A stretch of 44,598 bases of DNA from an uncultured Clostridia bacterium (GTDB taxonomy: Bacteria > Bacillota > Clostridia > UMGS1810): contig CAKSIN010000018.1 of the NCBI GenBank assembly GCA_934463115.1, positions 1-44,598 on the forward strand, in the 5' to 3' direction. Numbering within the stretch: position 1 is the stretch's first letter; every line of letters starts with the position of its first letter. The position numbers were made by a program, and so were the translations under genes. Positions 24,730 through 33,842 of the stretch are shown here, piece after piece. The notes beneath the pieces were generated by a model. That model saw only the letters and a program-made list of their open reading frames with translations. It did no database searches and had not been told where the DNA came from.

Positions 24730-25125
24730 CTACTCCGATTTTTGCGTTTCGTTCAATTGTTTGAGGATATAATCTATCTGTTCGAGCAGTTTTTTCTTTG
24801 TTGCCTCGTCGGTATTGGGATCGTTGGATTCGTTAATAAGCTCAATAAGCTGCTCGCTTGTAACGGTGTTGCCGTCTTTGTCCTTAACCTCTGTTTGCGG
24901 CGCACTGCTGCCTTGACTGCTTTGACCGTCCTTTGTCTCCGGCGGAACCGATACATTCGGGTTTTTGCCGCCGCTTTCGGCAGATTTGCTTTTGGACGCA
25001 CCGTCTGTTTTTTGCTGCGACTGCGACTGCTTCGGTTCACTGTCCGACTTCTTCTCTTTTCCTTTGCCGCCGCACCCGGTGAGTGCAAGCATTAAAACCA
25101 ATATTGCTATAAGTGATTTTTTCAT
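24730..25125 (-). CDS. Small hydrophilic lipoprotein, unknown function
   Basis: 131 residues. The N-terminus MKKSLIAILVLMLALTGCGG is a lipoprotein signal with lipobox LTGC (Cys18). A low-complexity, Ser/Gln/Lys-rich linker (about 20-75) follows, then an acidic, probably helical tail (SEQLIELINESNDPNTDEAT onward). The ATG at 25123-25125 is chosen because it begins the signal peptide; in-frame upstream codons do not. It is anchored outside the membrane. No enzymatic motif is seen. Confidence 0.75.
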   Translation of the reverse strand: MKKSLIAILVLMLALTGCGGKGKEKKSDSEPKQSQSQQKTDGASKSKSAESGGKNPNVSVPPETKDGQSSQGSSAPQTEVKDKDGNTVTSEQLIELINESNDPNTDEATKKKLLEQIDYILKQLNETQKSE

Positions 25126-25203
25126 TGTTATTCTTCTTTCCATTATAATTAATATCCGCGATTGTTTCTGCATTTTATACAACAAACACATCCCATATTT
25201 TGA

Positions 25204-25232
25204 ATTATATACGTTTTGAATGACATTGTCAA
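25204..25232 (-). promoter_or_regulatory. Consensus promoter of the lipoprotein gene
   Basis: Minus-strand TTGACA (25227-25232), 17 bp, TATAAT (25204-25209), about 80 bp before the lipoprotein start. Confidence 0.75.
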
Positions 25233-25250
25233 TAATTTTACCGATTTTAG

Positions 25251-25279
25251 TTGATTTTCTTGCCGCGATATGGTATCAT
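25251..25279 (+). promoter_or_regulatory. Predicted promoter of the Lrp-aminotransferase operon
   Basis: TTGATT (25251-25256), 17 bp, TATCAT (25274-25279), 35 bp before the Lrp start. It is divergent from the lipoprotein promoter. Confidence 0.55.
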
Positions 25280-25313
25280 TGAGTAGATTATATTATGAAA
25301 TGAGGTTTTTTTG

Positions 25314-25793
25314 ATGCAAAAGATTCTTGAAATTCTTGAAAAAGACTGCGAAACACCGCTTGAACAGATAGCACTGATGACAGATATGTCTGTGGAGGCG
25401 GTTGCGGCGGAGATAGACAAGCTGCGCGAGGATAAAATTTTGCTGAAAAACAAAAGTGTAATAAATTGGGAAAAGACAAACAAGGAATTTGTAACGGCGC
25501 TCATTGAACTCAAAGTTACACCCCAGCGCGGCGAGGGATTCGACAAGATTGCCGAAAGGATATACAAATTCCCCGAGGTTCAGTCACTCTACCTTATGGC
25601 GGGAGCCTATGACCTCACCGTTATAATAGAAGGGAGAACGCTCAAAGAAGTGGCGCTGTTTGTTGCAAACAGGCTTGCTCCGATGGACTGCGTTGTGAGC
25701 ACGGGCACACACTTTGTGCTGAAAAAATACAAGGACGAGGGAATCATTTTCGACGATGACGAAAAAGATTCAAGACAGGTGATTACATTATGA
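25314..25793 (+). CDS. Lrp/AsnC-family transcriptional regulator
   Basis: 159 residues: an N-terminal winged helix (about 3-55; LEQIALMTDMSVEAVAAEIDKL is the helix-turn-helix, truncated here as LEQIALMTDMSVEAV) and a C-terminal RAM ligand-binding domain (65-140, LMAGAYDLTVIIEG). The ATG at 25314 follows TGAGG; a TTG one codon earlier also exists. It overlaps the aminotransferase start by 4 bp (ATGA), a pairing common in Firmicutes, so it probably senses an amino acid handled by that enzyme. Confidence 0.88.
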   Translation: MQKILEILEKDCETPLEQIALMTDMSVEAVAAEIDKLREDKILLKNKSVINWEKTNKEFVTALIELKVTPQRGEGFDKIAERIYKFPEVQSLYLMAGAYDLTVIIEGRTLKEVALFVANRLAPMDCVVSTGTHFVLKKYKDEGIIFDDDEKDSRQVITL

Positions 25794-26962
25794 CAGCAAA
25801 CAAATTTGATATAAACAATTTTATAAACGACACGGTAAAAGACATGCGTCCCTCCGGAATACGAAAATTTTTTGACATTGTGAATACAATGGACGACGCT
25901 ATATCCCTCGGTGTGGGCGAGCCGGATTTTGTAACACCGTGGCACATACGCGATGCCGGTATATATTCGCTTGAAAAAGGACAGACATATTACACATCAA
26001 ATTCCGGTCTTGCAGAGCTCAGACAGGAAATCTGCAATTATTACAAAAAATTCAAGCTCCGCTATAAACCGGAGGAAGTACTGGTTACCGTTGGAGGAAG
26101 TGAGGCGATAGACCTTGCTATGCGCACAATTCTGCGCCCGGGAGACGAGGTTATAATTCACGAGCCGTCCTTTGTGTGCTACAAGCCGTGTGCCGTTCTT
26201 GCGGGCGGTGTTCCTGTGACAATCGAAACAAAAGCCGAAAACCACTTTAAACTCACAAAAGAGGAACTTTTGGAAAAGATAACCGACAAAACGCGTCTGC
26301 TGGTACTCTCCTACCCCAACAATCCCACCGGGGCAATCATGACGGCAGAGGATCTTAAGGAAATTGCCGAGGTTGTGATTGAAAAAAATATCATGGTTAT
26401 ATCCGACGAAATATATGCCGAGCTTACATACAGCGGCAAACACACGTCCATAGCGTCGCTGCCGGGAATGAAAGAACGCACGGTGGTCGTGAACGGATTC
26501 TCCAAGGCTTATGCAATGACAGGCTGGAGACTCGGATATCTCCTGGCAGACAAAGCCCTTACAAAGCAAATCACAAAGGTGCATCAGTACGCGATAATGT
26601 CGTCGCCGACAACGAGTCAGTATGCCGCAATCGAGGCAATGCGCAACGGTGCCGACTCGGTAAAAGCAATGGTTGCCGAATACAATGACAGGCGAAAGGT
26701 AATTGTGGACGCATTTAACAAAATGGGCTTTACATGCTTTGCTCCCGAGGGTGCTTTCTACATCTTTCCGTCAATTGCCCGAACGGGACTTTCGTCGGAA
26801 GAATTCTGCGAAAAGCTGCTCATGGAACAAAAAGTGGCGGTTATCCCCGGAAATGCATTCGGCGAATGCGGCGAGGGATTTGTGCGCGTATCGTATGCAT
26901 ACAGCGTAAAGCAGATATCAAAGGCTGTGGAAAGAATACGCAAATTTGCCGAAAAGTTTTAG
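25790..26962 (+). CDS. Class I/II PLP aminotransferase
   Basis: Fold-type I aminotransferase of 390 residues (AspC/PatA-like). YPNNPTGA (residues near 180), SDEIYAELTY and the PLP lysine in NGFSKAYAMTGWRLGY are all intact, and an Arg near the C-terminus (FVRVSYA) would bind the alpha-carboxylate. It is translationally coupled to the Lrp-type regulator. Substrate may be aspartate, aromatic or another amino acid; the sequence does not decide. Confidence 0.9.
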   Translation: MTANKFDINNFINDTVKDMRPSGIRKFFDIVNTMDDAISLGVGEPDFVTPWHIRDAGIYSLEKGQTYYTSNSGLAELRQEICNYYKKFKLRYKPEEVLVTVGGSEAIDLAMRTILRPGDEVIIHEPSFVCYKPCAVLAGGVPVTIETKAENHFKLTKEELLEKITDKTRLLVLSYPNNPTGAIMTAEDLKEIAEVVIEKNIMVISDEIYAELTYSGKHTSIASLPGMKERTVVVNGFSKAYAMTGWRLGYLLADKALTKQITKVHQYAIMSSPTTSQYAAIEAMRNGADSVKAMVAEYNDRRKVIVDAFNKMGFTCFAPEGAFYIFPSIARTGLSSEEFCEKLLMEQKVAVIPGNAFGECGEGFVRVSYAYSVKQISKAVERIRKFAEKF

Positions 26963-26977
26963 CGGGGTGACGGTAAT

Positions 26978-27460
26978 ATGAGTTTTAACATAGTAATGGT
27001 TGAACCGGAAATACCCCAAAACACCGGGAATGTGGCGCGCACATGCGCCGTGACAGGTGCGCGGCTTCACCTTGTAGAGCCTATGGGCTTTACAATAGAT
27101 GACAAAAAGCTCAAGCGCGCCGGGTTGGATTACTGGCATTCGCTGGATATTACTTATTACAAAAACACTGATGAGTTCTTTGAAAAAAATAAAGGCGGAA
27201 GATTCTTCTTTGCCACAACAAAGGCCGCCAACCGCTACAGCGACATTCACTTTGCCGACGGTGACTATATCCTTTTCGGCAAAGAAACAAAGGGACTCGA
27301 TGAAGACCTTCTGCGCGCAAACCGCGACAGCTGCATACGTATCCCGATGCGCACTACAATGCGGAGCCTGAATCTTTCGAACTCCGTTGCGATTATAATA
27401 TATGAAGCACTTCGCCAGAATGATTTTTTTGATTTGGAAACAAAAGGGTGTTTGAAGTAA
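26978..27460 (+). CDS. trmL: tRNA (cytidine(34)-2'-O)-methyltransferase
   Basis: SPOUT methyltransferase of 160 residues that methylates the wobble ribose of tRNA-Leu using SAM. PEIPQNTGNVARTCAVTGA near the N-terminus, LFGKETKGLD (near 100) and IPMRTTMRSLNLSNSVAI at the C-terminal knot are characteristic TrmL motifs. It begins 15 bp after the aminotransferase, with a GGGGTGA site. Confidence 0.92.
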   Translation: MSFNIVMVEPEIPQNTGNVARTCAVTGARLHLVEPMGFTIDDKKLKRAGLDYWHSLDITYYKNTDEFFEKNKGGRFFFATTKAANRYSDIHFADGDYILFGKETKGLDEDLLRANRDSCIRIPMRTTMRSLNLSNSVAIIIYEALRQNDFFDLETKGCLK

Positions 27461-27489
27461 ATTTACATTATGTATTATGGAGGACAATT

Positions 27490-28344
27490 ATGGACAAGAT
27501 AAAAATCATGACAGATACCGCGTCGGACATCACATTGGAGATTGCCGAAAAGTACGGTATTCACCTTGTGCCGATAAACTTTGTTATCGACGGAAAAAAC
27601 GTTAAGGACAAAATCGACATCTCTACCGCCGAGTTTTATAAGTACATGTCAACTCACTGCGAAATCCCAAAGACATCACAGGTGACGGTTGCCGATCATA
27701 TTGACGAATTTAAAAAATTCTGCGATGAATACTCGATAATATACGTTACCATTTCGTCAAAGGGCAGCGGCTCTATGCAGAGTGCCGTGCTTGCAAAAAA
27801 TGAAATTCTTGAAGAAAATCCGAATGCCGATATCACGATTATAGATTCAATGAGCTTTACCTACGGCTACGGATATCATGTAATCCAAGCGGCAAAAATG
27901 GCAAATGCCGGAGCAAAAAAAGAAGAGATAATCTCCATGCTCCGCGAACGGATACCAAAAACGGAAATCATACTTTCCGTGGAAACGCTGGAGTATCTGC
28001 AAAAAGGCGGCAGAATAAGCCCGGCTGCAAAAATTCTTGCGAACGTTCTTGACATAACCCCCATTCTCGCTGTTGAAGACGGTCTGGTTATGAGCCGCGA
28101 AAAGGTGCGCGGTAAAAAGAAAGTTATTTCAAAAATGACGGACATGGTTTTGCAAAATGCCGACCTCGAATCCGACATGCCGATAATTATTATGCAAGGC
28201 AACGTGCCGGACAAAGCAGAAAAAATGCGCGATATGATTGCCGAAAAAACCGGCAGAAACGATTCCGAAATCGTAGAAGTCGGAGCATGCATCGGTATTC
28301 ACACCGGACCGGGAGTAATAGCATATATATATCAGAAAAAATAA
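27490..28344 (+). CDS. DegV-family fatty-acid-binding protein
   Basis: 284 residues. DegV/FakB proteins bind a fatty acid for phosphorylation by the FakA kinase. The N-terminal MTDTASDITLEIAEKYGI, SSKGSGSMQSAV and LSVETLEYLQKGGRIS are family motifs, and the C-terminal HTGPGVIAYIY closes the fold. The ATG at 27490 follows TGGAGG; the frame is open back to 27448 without support. No fakA is present in the window. Confidence 0.9.
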   Translation: MDKIKIMTDTASDITLEIAEKYGIHLVPINFVIDGKNVKDKIDISTAEFYKYMSTHCEIPKTSQVTVADHIDEFKKFCDEYSIIYVTISSKGSGSMQSAVLAKNEILEENPNADITIIDSMSFTYGYGYHVIQAAKMANAGAKKEEIISMLRERIPKTEIILSVETLEYLQKGGRISPAAKILANVLDITPILAVEDGLVMSREKVRGKKKVISKMTDMVLQNADLESDMPIIIMQGNVPDKAEKMRDMIAEKTGRNDSEIVEVGACIGIHTGPGVIAYIYQKK

Positions 28345-28455
28345 TGCGGTGCGCGGAAAAATGCGCAAATTCCGATAGAAGACTATAAATAAACATAAAT
28401 TGTACCGTATCATTGTTAAATATTTATCAAATAACGGAATTTTTTAACATTTCTC

Positions 28456-28484
28456 TTGCAAAATTTTGATTTTTGGTATACAAT
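28456..28484 (+). promoter_or_regulatory. Predicted promoter of the pgk operon
   Basis: TTGCAA (28456-28461), 17 bp, TACAAT (28479-28484), 47 bp before the pgk ATG. A weak hairpin TGCGC/GCGCA near 28348-28367 lies just after degV. Confidence 0.6.
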
Positions 28485-28530
28485 ATACTATGTAAGTTTG
28501 TGTAAACTATTATTTATTGAGGTGAATATA

Positions 28531-29724
28531 ATGAACAAAAAAACTATTGAAGACATCAATGTAAACGGCAAAAGAGTTCTTGTAAGATGCGACTTTAACG
28601 TTCCGCTCGACGAGAACCGCCATATTACCGACGAAACAAGAATCGACGGCGCACTGCCCACAATCAAATACCTTGTTTCGCACGGCGCAAAGGTTATTCT
28701 TTGCTCACACATGGGCAAACCCAAGGGTGAACCCAAACCGGAGCTTTCACTTGCTCCCGTTGCAAAGAGTCTGTCCGAAAAACTCGGCAAGGAAATTGTT
28801 TTTGCCGCAGACGACAATGTAGTCGGCGAAAATGCAAAGAAAGCCGTTGCCGAAATGAAAGACGGCGACATAGTTCTGCTTGAAAACACAAGATACAGAG
28901 CAGAAGAAACAAAGAATGTTGACGAATTTTCAAAGGAACTTGCTTCACTTGCGGAAATTTTTGTAAACGACGCATTCGGAACAGCTCACAGAGCACACTG
29001 CTCAAATGTGGGTGTTACAAAGTATATTGAAACAGCTGTTGCAGGATACCTCATTGAAAAGGAAATTCAGTTCCTCGGCAATGCGGTAAACAACCCAAAG
29101 AGACCGTTTGTAGCAATACTCGGCGGCTCAAAAGTATCATCGAAGATATCCGTTATAAACAACCTCCTCGAAAAGGTTGACACACTCATCATCGGCGGCG
29201 GAATGGCATACACATTCATGAAAGCTCTCGGCGGTGAAGTAGGTAACTCGCTGCTTGAAGAGGATTATATCGATTATGCAAAAGAGATGATGGAAAAGGC
29301 AAAAGCAAAAGGCGTTAAACTTCTGATCCCGGTAGACACCGTTATTGCAGACGACTTCTCCAACGATGCAAACACAAAGACAGTTGACCAGGGCAAGATA
29401 GATGCCGGCTGGGAAGGCCTTGATATCGGCGACAAGACAATCGCACTGTACAAGGACGCTGTAAAGGACGCAAAAACCGTTGTTTGGAACGGACCTATGG
29501 GTGTGTTTGAAATGCCGAAATTTGCAAAAGGTACAAACGCTATTGCAGAGGCTCTTGCAGAAATCGACGCTACCACAATAATCGGCGGCGGCGACAGTGT
29601 TGCTGCGGTTAACCAGGCAGGCCTTGGTGACAAGATGACTCACATTTCCACAGGCGGCGGAGCATCTCTCGAATTCCTTGAAGGTAAGGAACTCCCCGGA
29701 ATTGCAGCACTCAACGACAAATAA
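28531..29724 (+). CDS. pgk: Phosphoglycerate kinase
   Basis: Glycolytic enzyme (397 residues) transferring phosphate between 1,3-bisphosphoglycerate and ADP. VLVRCDFNVPLDENRHITD near the N-terminus is the signature, with SHMGKPKG, IIGGGMAYTF and the nucleotide-binding GGGDSVAAV near the end. ATG 28531 follows GAGGTGA. It starts a run pgk-tpiA-gpmI. Genes for glyceraldehyde-3-phosphate dehydrogenase and enolase, often adjacent, are not in the window. Confidence 0.97.
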   Translation: MNKKTIEDINVNGKRVLVRCDFNVPLDENRHITDETRIDGALPTIKYLVSHGAKVILCSHMGKPKGEPKPELSLAPVAKSLSEKLGKEIVFAADDNVVGENAKKAVAEMKDGDIVLLENTRYRAEETKNVDEFSKELASLAEIFVNDAFGTAHRAHCSNVGVTKYIETAVAGYLIEKEIQFLGNAVNNPKRPFVAILGGSKVSSKISVINNLLEKVDTLIIGGGMAYTFMKALGGEVGNSLLEEDYIDYAKEMMEKAKAKGVKLLIPVDTVIADDFSNDANTKTVDQGKIDAGWEGLDIGDKTIALYKDAVKDAKTVVWNGPMGVFEMPKFAKGTNAIAEALAEIDATTIIGGGDSVAAVNQAGLGDKMTHISTGGGASLEFLEGKELPGIAALNDK

Positions 29725-29736
29725 TTAAACCGAATC

Positions 29737-29778
29737 GGGCGCCACAGGCGGCAAAATGCCGCCCGCGCCCCATATTTT
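29737..29778 (+). promoter_or_regulatory. Strong intergenic hairpin between pgk and tpiA
   Basis: Inner stem GGCGGC(29747-29752)/GCCGCC(29758-29763) with AAAAT loop, outer stem GGGCGC(737-742 of this kilobase)/GCGCCC(765-770), then a short T run. It could be a partial terminator or an RNA processing/stability element that sets the ratio of pgk to tpiA-gpmI transcripts. Confidence 0.55.
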
Positions 29779-29800
29779 TGCGAAAGGATGAATATTAATT

Positions 29801-30547
29801 ATGAGACAAACTGTTGTAGCAGGAAACTGGAAAATGAACAAGACACCGGCTCAGACAACTGAGCTGATAAATGAGCTGAAACCGCTGGTAAAGGATTCGG
29901 AAAACAAATGCATCGTATGCGTTCCGTTTACAAACCTTGCAAATGCAATAGAAGCTGTTAAGGGTTCAAACATTGAAGTTGGCGCAGAGAACATGTACTT
30001 TGAAGAAAGCGGTGCATACACGGGCGAGATTGCTCCGTCAATGCTCACGGAAATGGGTGTTAAGTACGTTATCCTCGGTCACTCGGAAAGAAGACAGTAC
30101 TTTGCCGAAACAAACGAAACCGTTAACAAAAAGGTTCTCAAAGCGTTTGAACACAATCTCACTCCTATTATCTGCGTAGGCGAATCTCTGGAACAGAGAG
30201 AACAGGGAATCACATTCGAGCTCGTTGCAATGCAGACAAAAATTGCACTTCTCGGACTCAGCGCAGAGCAGGTTAAAAAATGCATAATAGCATATGAACC
30301 AATCTGGGCAATCGGAACAGGCAAAACAGCAACAAGCGACCAGGCACAGGAGGTTTGCGCAAAGATAAGAGAAACCGTTGCCGAGGTTTACGGCAAAGAC
30401 GCATCCGACGAGATTACAGTTCAGTACGGCGGAAGCGTTAATGCCGGCAATTCGAAAGAACTGTTTGCAAAACCGGATATTGACGGCGGCCTTGTAGGCG
30501 GTGCAAGCCTTAAAGCAAATGATTTTTCCGTAATAGTAAACAGCTGA
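29801..30547 (+). CDS. tpiA: Triosephosphate isomerase
   Basis: 248-residue TIM barrel interconverting dihydroxyacetone phosphate and glyceraldehyde 3-phosphate. Asn and Lys near the start (AGNWKMNK), the catalytic His in GHSERRQYF, catalytic Glu in AYEPIWAIGTGKTA and phosphate loop GGSVNAGN are all present. It lies 76 bp after pgk, beyond a strong hairpin, with AAAGGATG upstream. Confidence 0.97.
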   Translation: MRQTVVAGNWKMNKTPAQTTELINELKPLVKDSENKCIVCVPFTNLANAIEAVKGSNIEVGAENMYFEESGAYTGEIAPSMLTEMGVKYVILGHSERRQYFAETNETVNKKVLKAFEHNLTPIICVGESLEQREQGITFELVAMQTKIALLGLSAEQVKKCIIAYEPIWAIGTGKTATSDQAQEVCAKIRETVAEVYGKDASDEITVQYGGSVNAGNSKELFAKPDIDGGLVGGASLKANDFSVIVNS

Positions 30548-30573
30548 GAATCAGTGTAAAGGAGCAGATTAAT

Positions 30574-32103
30574 ATGAGCAAAAAACCTGTAGTTCTTGCA
30601 ATACTCGACGGCTACGGAATCAGCAGATACACAGAGGGTAATGCTGTGTACAGTGCAAAAAAGCCTAACCTCGACAGACTTACGGCGACATATCCCACAG
30701 CTGTCATTCACGCAAGCGGACTTGATGTCGGTCTGCCCGACGGACAAATGGGTAACTCCGAAGTTGGTCACACAAATATCGGTGCCGGAAGAATAGTGTA
30801 TCAGGAGCTTACACGAATCACAAAGGCAATCGAAGACGGCGAATTCTTTGAAAATGAGGCATTTGTCGGCGCCTGTGAAAACTGCAAAAAATACAATTCG
30901 TCACTCCACGTAATGGGACTACTGTCCGACGGCGGAGTACACAGCCACTTTGACCACCTGTGTGCAATTGCCGAGCTGGCAAAGAGACACGGTGTGGAAA
31001 AGTTATACTATCACTGCTTTTTGGACGGAAGAGACGTATCCCCCACAAGCGGAGCTGAATTCGTTCAAAAGCTCTCCGACAAATTAAAAGAAATCGGTGT
31101 AGGCAAGATTGCCACGCTGTCCGGCAGATACTATGCGATGGACAGAGATAACCGCTGGGAGCGTGTTGTAAAGGCGTATGACGCTCTCACAAAGGGTATC
31201 GGCGAGACTTGCAAATGCGCCGTTAAAGCTGTTAAAGACTCTTATGCAAAAGATGTGACGGACGAATTTGTCGTTCCCACGGTTATTACCGAGAACGGCA
31301 AACCCACCGGAGTTATCGGAGAACACGACAGCGTTATTTTCGGCAATTTCCGTCCGGACAGAGCAAGAGAAATCACCAGAACAATTGTCGATCCCGAATT
31401 TAACGGATTTGAAAGAAAATACTTTGAAACATACTATGTTACAATGACACAGTATGACGCAAACATGCCGAACGTGCATGTGGCATTCAAACCGCAGAAA
31501 CTTGTAAACACAATCGGCGAATATGTTTCGTCAAAGGGATTGAAACAGCTGCGAATCGCCGAAACCGAAAAATATGCCCATGTAACATTCTTCTTTAACG
31601 GCGGTGTGGAAAAGGTATATGAGGGCGAGGACAGAATACTCGTTGCATCGCCAAAGGTTGCAACATATGACATGCAGCCGGAAATGAGCGCATATGAGGT
31701 AACGGACAAGCTGCTTGCAGCACTTGACACCGGTAAATATGACATGGTAATCCTTAACTATGCAAACTGCGATATGGTAGGTCACACCGGAGTAATGGAA
31801 GCTGCCGTAAAAGCTGTGGAAACAGTGGATGAATGCATCGGCAAGATAGCCGACAAGGTTATAGAAATGGGCGGAGCAATATTCATTACCGCCGACCACG
31901 GAAATGCCGAACAAATGACAGATCCCAAGGATGGAAGTGTGTTTACGGCGCACACAACAAATGTTGTGCCTCTTATTGCCGCAGGTGTCGGCGATGTTAA
32001 GCTGAGTGACGGCCGACTTGCAGATCTTGCGCCCACAATGCTTGATGTAATGGGGCTTGAGATTCCGAAAGAAATGACCGGTAAGAGCCTTATCGAAAAA
32101 TAA
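30574..32103 (+). CDS. gpmI: 2,3-bisphosphoglycerate-independent phosphoglycerate mutase
   Basis: 509-residue alkaline-phosphatase-superfamily enzyme interconverting 3- and 2-phosphoglycerate with two Mn ions. The phosphoryl-accepting Ser lies in MGNSEVGHTNIGAGR near residue 62. DGYG at the N-terminus, HSHFDH, DGRD, and TADHGNAEQM near the C-terminus supply metal and substrate ligands. AAAGGAG precedes ATG 30574; tpiA ends 26 bp upstream. Confidence 0.97.
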   Translation: MSKKPVVLAILDGYGISRYTEGNAVYSAKKPNLDRLTATYPTAVIHASGLDVGLPDGQMGNSEVGHTNIGAGRIVYQELTRITKAIEDGEFFENEAFVGACENCKKYNSSLHVMGLLSDGGVHSHFDHLCAIAELAKRHGVEKLYYHCFLDGRDVSPTSGAEFVQKLSDKLKEIGVGKIATLSGRYYAMDRDNRWERVVKAYDALTKGIGETCKCAVKAVKDSYAKDVTDEFVVPTVITENGKPTGVIGEHDSVIFGNFRPDRAREITRTIVDPEFNGFERKYFETYYVTMTQYDANMPNVHVAFKPQKLVNTIGEYVSSKGLKQLRIAETEKYAHVTFFFNGGVEKVYEGEDRILVASPKVATYDMQPEMSAYEVTDKLLAALDTGKYDMVILNYANCDMVGHTGVMEAAVKAVETVDECIGKIADKVIEMGGAIFITADHGNAEQMTDPKDGSVFTAHTTNVVPLIAAGVGDVKLSDGRLADLAPTMLDVMGLEIPKEMTGKSLIEK

Positions 32104-32123
32104 TCCGGTTTCGGAGCATACAC

Positions 32124-33020
32124 ATGAAAAAATATATCAATGAAATATTAATCATATCCGCAGGCATAATGTGGGGAACAATCGGATTTTTTGCAAAAAT
32201 TCTGACAGCATACGGCTTTACATCGGCAAACAGCGCAATTGTGCGGCTTGCCGTTGCCGCCGTTGTGCTGCTGATTATTAACCGCCGCCACTTAAAAATC
32301 GACATCCGCGACCTGTGGCAGTTTGCCCTGCTCGGATGTTCAATATTCGGCACGGTGTTTGCGTATTTCGGGGCAATAAAATTCACATCGATATCGGTTG
32401 CAGCAGTGCTTTTGTACACCGCGCCGATGATGGTTATGCTTATGTCGGCAGCGCTGTATCACGAACGGATAACAAAGCTTAAATTTGCGGCTTTGGCAGC
32501 GTCGTTTATCGGCATAATGCTTGTGTCCGGTCTCGGTGGAAATGAAAAATTCGGTGCAAAAGGAATTGCCCTGGGACTTCTTTCCGGATTTTCGTATTCC
32601 ATGTACAGCATTATCGGAAAGCCGGTAACAAAAAAATATAACGCATACACCATTACTACCTATGCATTTATATTTGCCGCCGCACTTTCCCTTATTTTCG
32701 GGAATCTGCCGACATTTATATCCACAGTCGCAAAGGCTCACAACAAGCTTTTGCTTATATTGGTGTTCATTGCCACCGGAGCCGTAACAGCCGGTTTGCC
32801 GTACATGCTGTACACATTAGGGCTCAAAAACGTTCCGGCGGGCAAAGCAGCGGTTATAGCGTCGGCGGAACCGCTCACGGCAGCGGTTATCGGAACGGCT
32901 GTTTTTCATGAAAGCCTGACTGTGCTCACCGCGCTGGGAATGATTTTGATTATATGCTCGGTTGCGGCTCTGTCTTTGGAGCCAACAATAAAACAAAACG
33001 GAGGTTTTGACAATGAGTGA
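32124..33020 (+). CDS. EamA-family (DMT) transporter
   Basis: 298-residue membrane protein with about ten hydrophobic segments arranged as two EamA repeats (GIMWGTIGFFAKIL near 14-27; GLLSGFSYSMYSIIGKP near 150-166). Drug/metabolite transporters of this type export amino acids, nucleotides or other small molecules; substrate unknown. It follows gpmI by 20 bp, and its end overlaps the Mrp gene by 8 bp, so it is probably in the same transcript. Confidence 0.88.
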   Translation: MKKYINEILIISAGIMWGTIGFFAKILTAYGFTSANSAIVRLAVAAVVLLIINRRHLKIDIRDLWQFALLGCSIFGTVFAYFGAIKFTSISVAAVLLYTAPMMVMLMSAALYHERITKLKFAALAASFIGIMLVSGLGGNEKFGAKGIALGLLSGFSYSMYSIIGKPVTKKYNAYTITTYAFIFAAALSLIFGNLPTFISTVAKAHNKLLLILVFIATGAVTAGLPYMLYTLGLKNVPAGKAAVIASAEPLTAAVIGTAVFHESLTVLTALGMILIICSVAALSLEPTIKQNGGFDNE

Positions 33021-33837
33021 AGAATGTACACACGACTGCAGCAGTTGCTCCGCAAACTGTTCGTCAAAAGAACAGGAACTGCCGAAATCGGAGCTCAACC
33101 CTGCAAGCAGCGTTAAAAAAGTTATCGGAGTTGTAAGCGGCAAAGGCGGAGTGGGAAAATCCATGGTAACATCTATGCTGGCAGTGCTTATGCAAAGGCG
33201 CGGACACAACGCAGCGATTCTTGATGCCGATATCACCGGACCGTCTATTCCAAAGGCATTCGGTATCAAACAAAAGGCTTTTGCCGATGACCGCGGATTG
33301 CTCCCGGTACCGTCTAAAACAGGAATAGATATTATGAGTATCAACCTGCTTTTGGAAAACGAAACGGATCCCGTTGTATGGCGCGGACCTGTTATTGCCG
33401 GAGCCGTTAAACAATTCTGGACAGATGTAATCTGGGAAGATGTAGACTATATGTTTGTGGACATGCCGCCGGGAACGGGAGATGTTCCGCTGACTGTGTT
33501 CCAGTCTATCCCTGTAGACGGAATTGTTATCGTAACAAGTCCTCAGGAACTTGTTTCAATGATAGTAAAAAAAGCTGTTAAAATGGCAGAAATGATGAAT
33601 ATACCAATTATCGGTATTGTGGAGAATATGTCGTATTTTGAGTGCGACAACTGCAAAAAACGTCACTATATATACGGCGAAAGCCATATAGACGAAATTG
33701 CATCGGAAAACAATATAGATATTGTTTCGGCAATACCGATAGACAAAAAGCTTGCCGGCGCAGCAGACAACGGAATGATCGAACTTTTTGAAGGCCCGTG
33801 GCTCGACGAACTGGCAAACGCTGTCGAAAAGGACTGA
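33013..33837 (+). CDS. Mrp/Nbp35-type P-loop NTPase (Fe-S carrier)
   Basis: 274-residue cytosolic ATPase of the Mrp/ApbC family, which holds and transfers Fe-S clusters. The deviant Walker A GKGGVGKS is near residues 42-49, and a C-terminal CxxC (CDNCKK) would bridge a cluster in a dimer. The N-terminus has an additional cysteine group at positions 5, 9, 12 and 16 (ECTHDCSSCSANC), as in clostridial and Nbp35-like members. The ATG at 33013 follows CGGAGG and lies inside the 3' end of the transporter gene. Confidence 0.9.
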   Translation: MSEECTHDCSSCSANCSSKEQELPKSELNPASSVKKVIGVVSGKGGVGKSMVTSMLAVLMQRRGHNAAILDADITGPSIPKAFGIKQKAFADDRGLLPVPSKTGIDIMSINLLLENETDPVVWRGPVIAGAVKQFWTDVIWEDVDYMFVDMPPGTGDVPLTVFQSIPVDGIVIVTSPQELVSMIVKKAVKMAEMMNIPIIGIVENMSYFECDNCKKRHYIYGESHIDEIASENNIDIVSAIPIDKKLAGAADNGMIELFEGPWLDELANAVEKD

Positions 33838-33842
33838 TTGAG

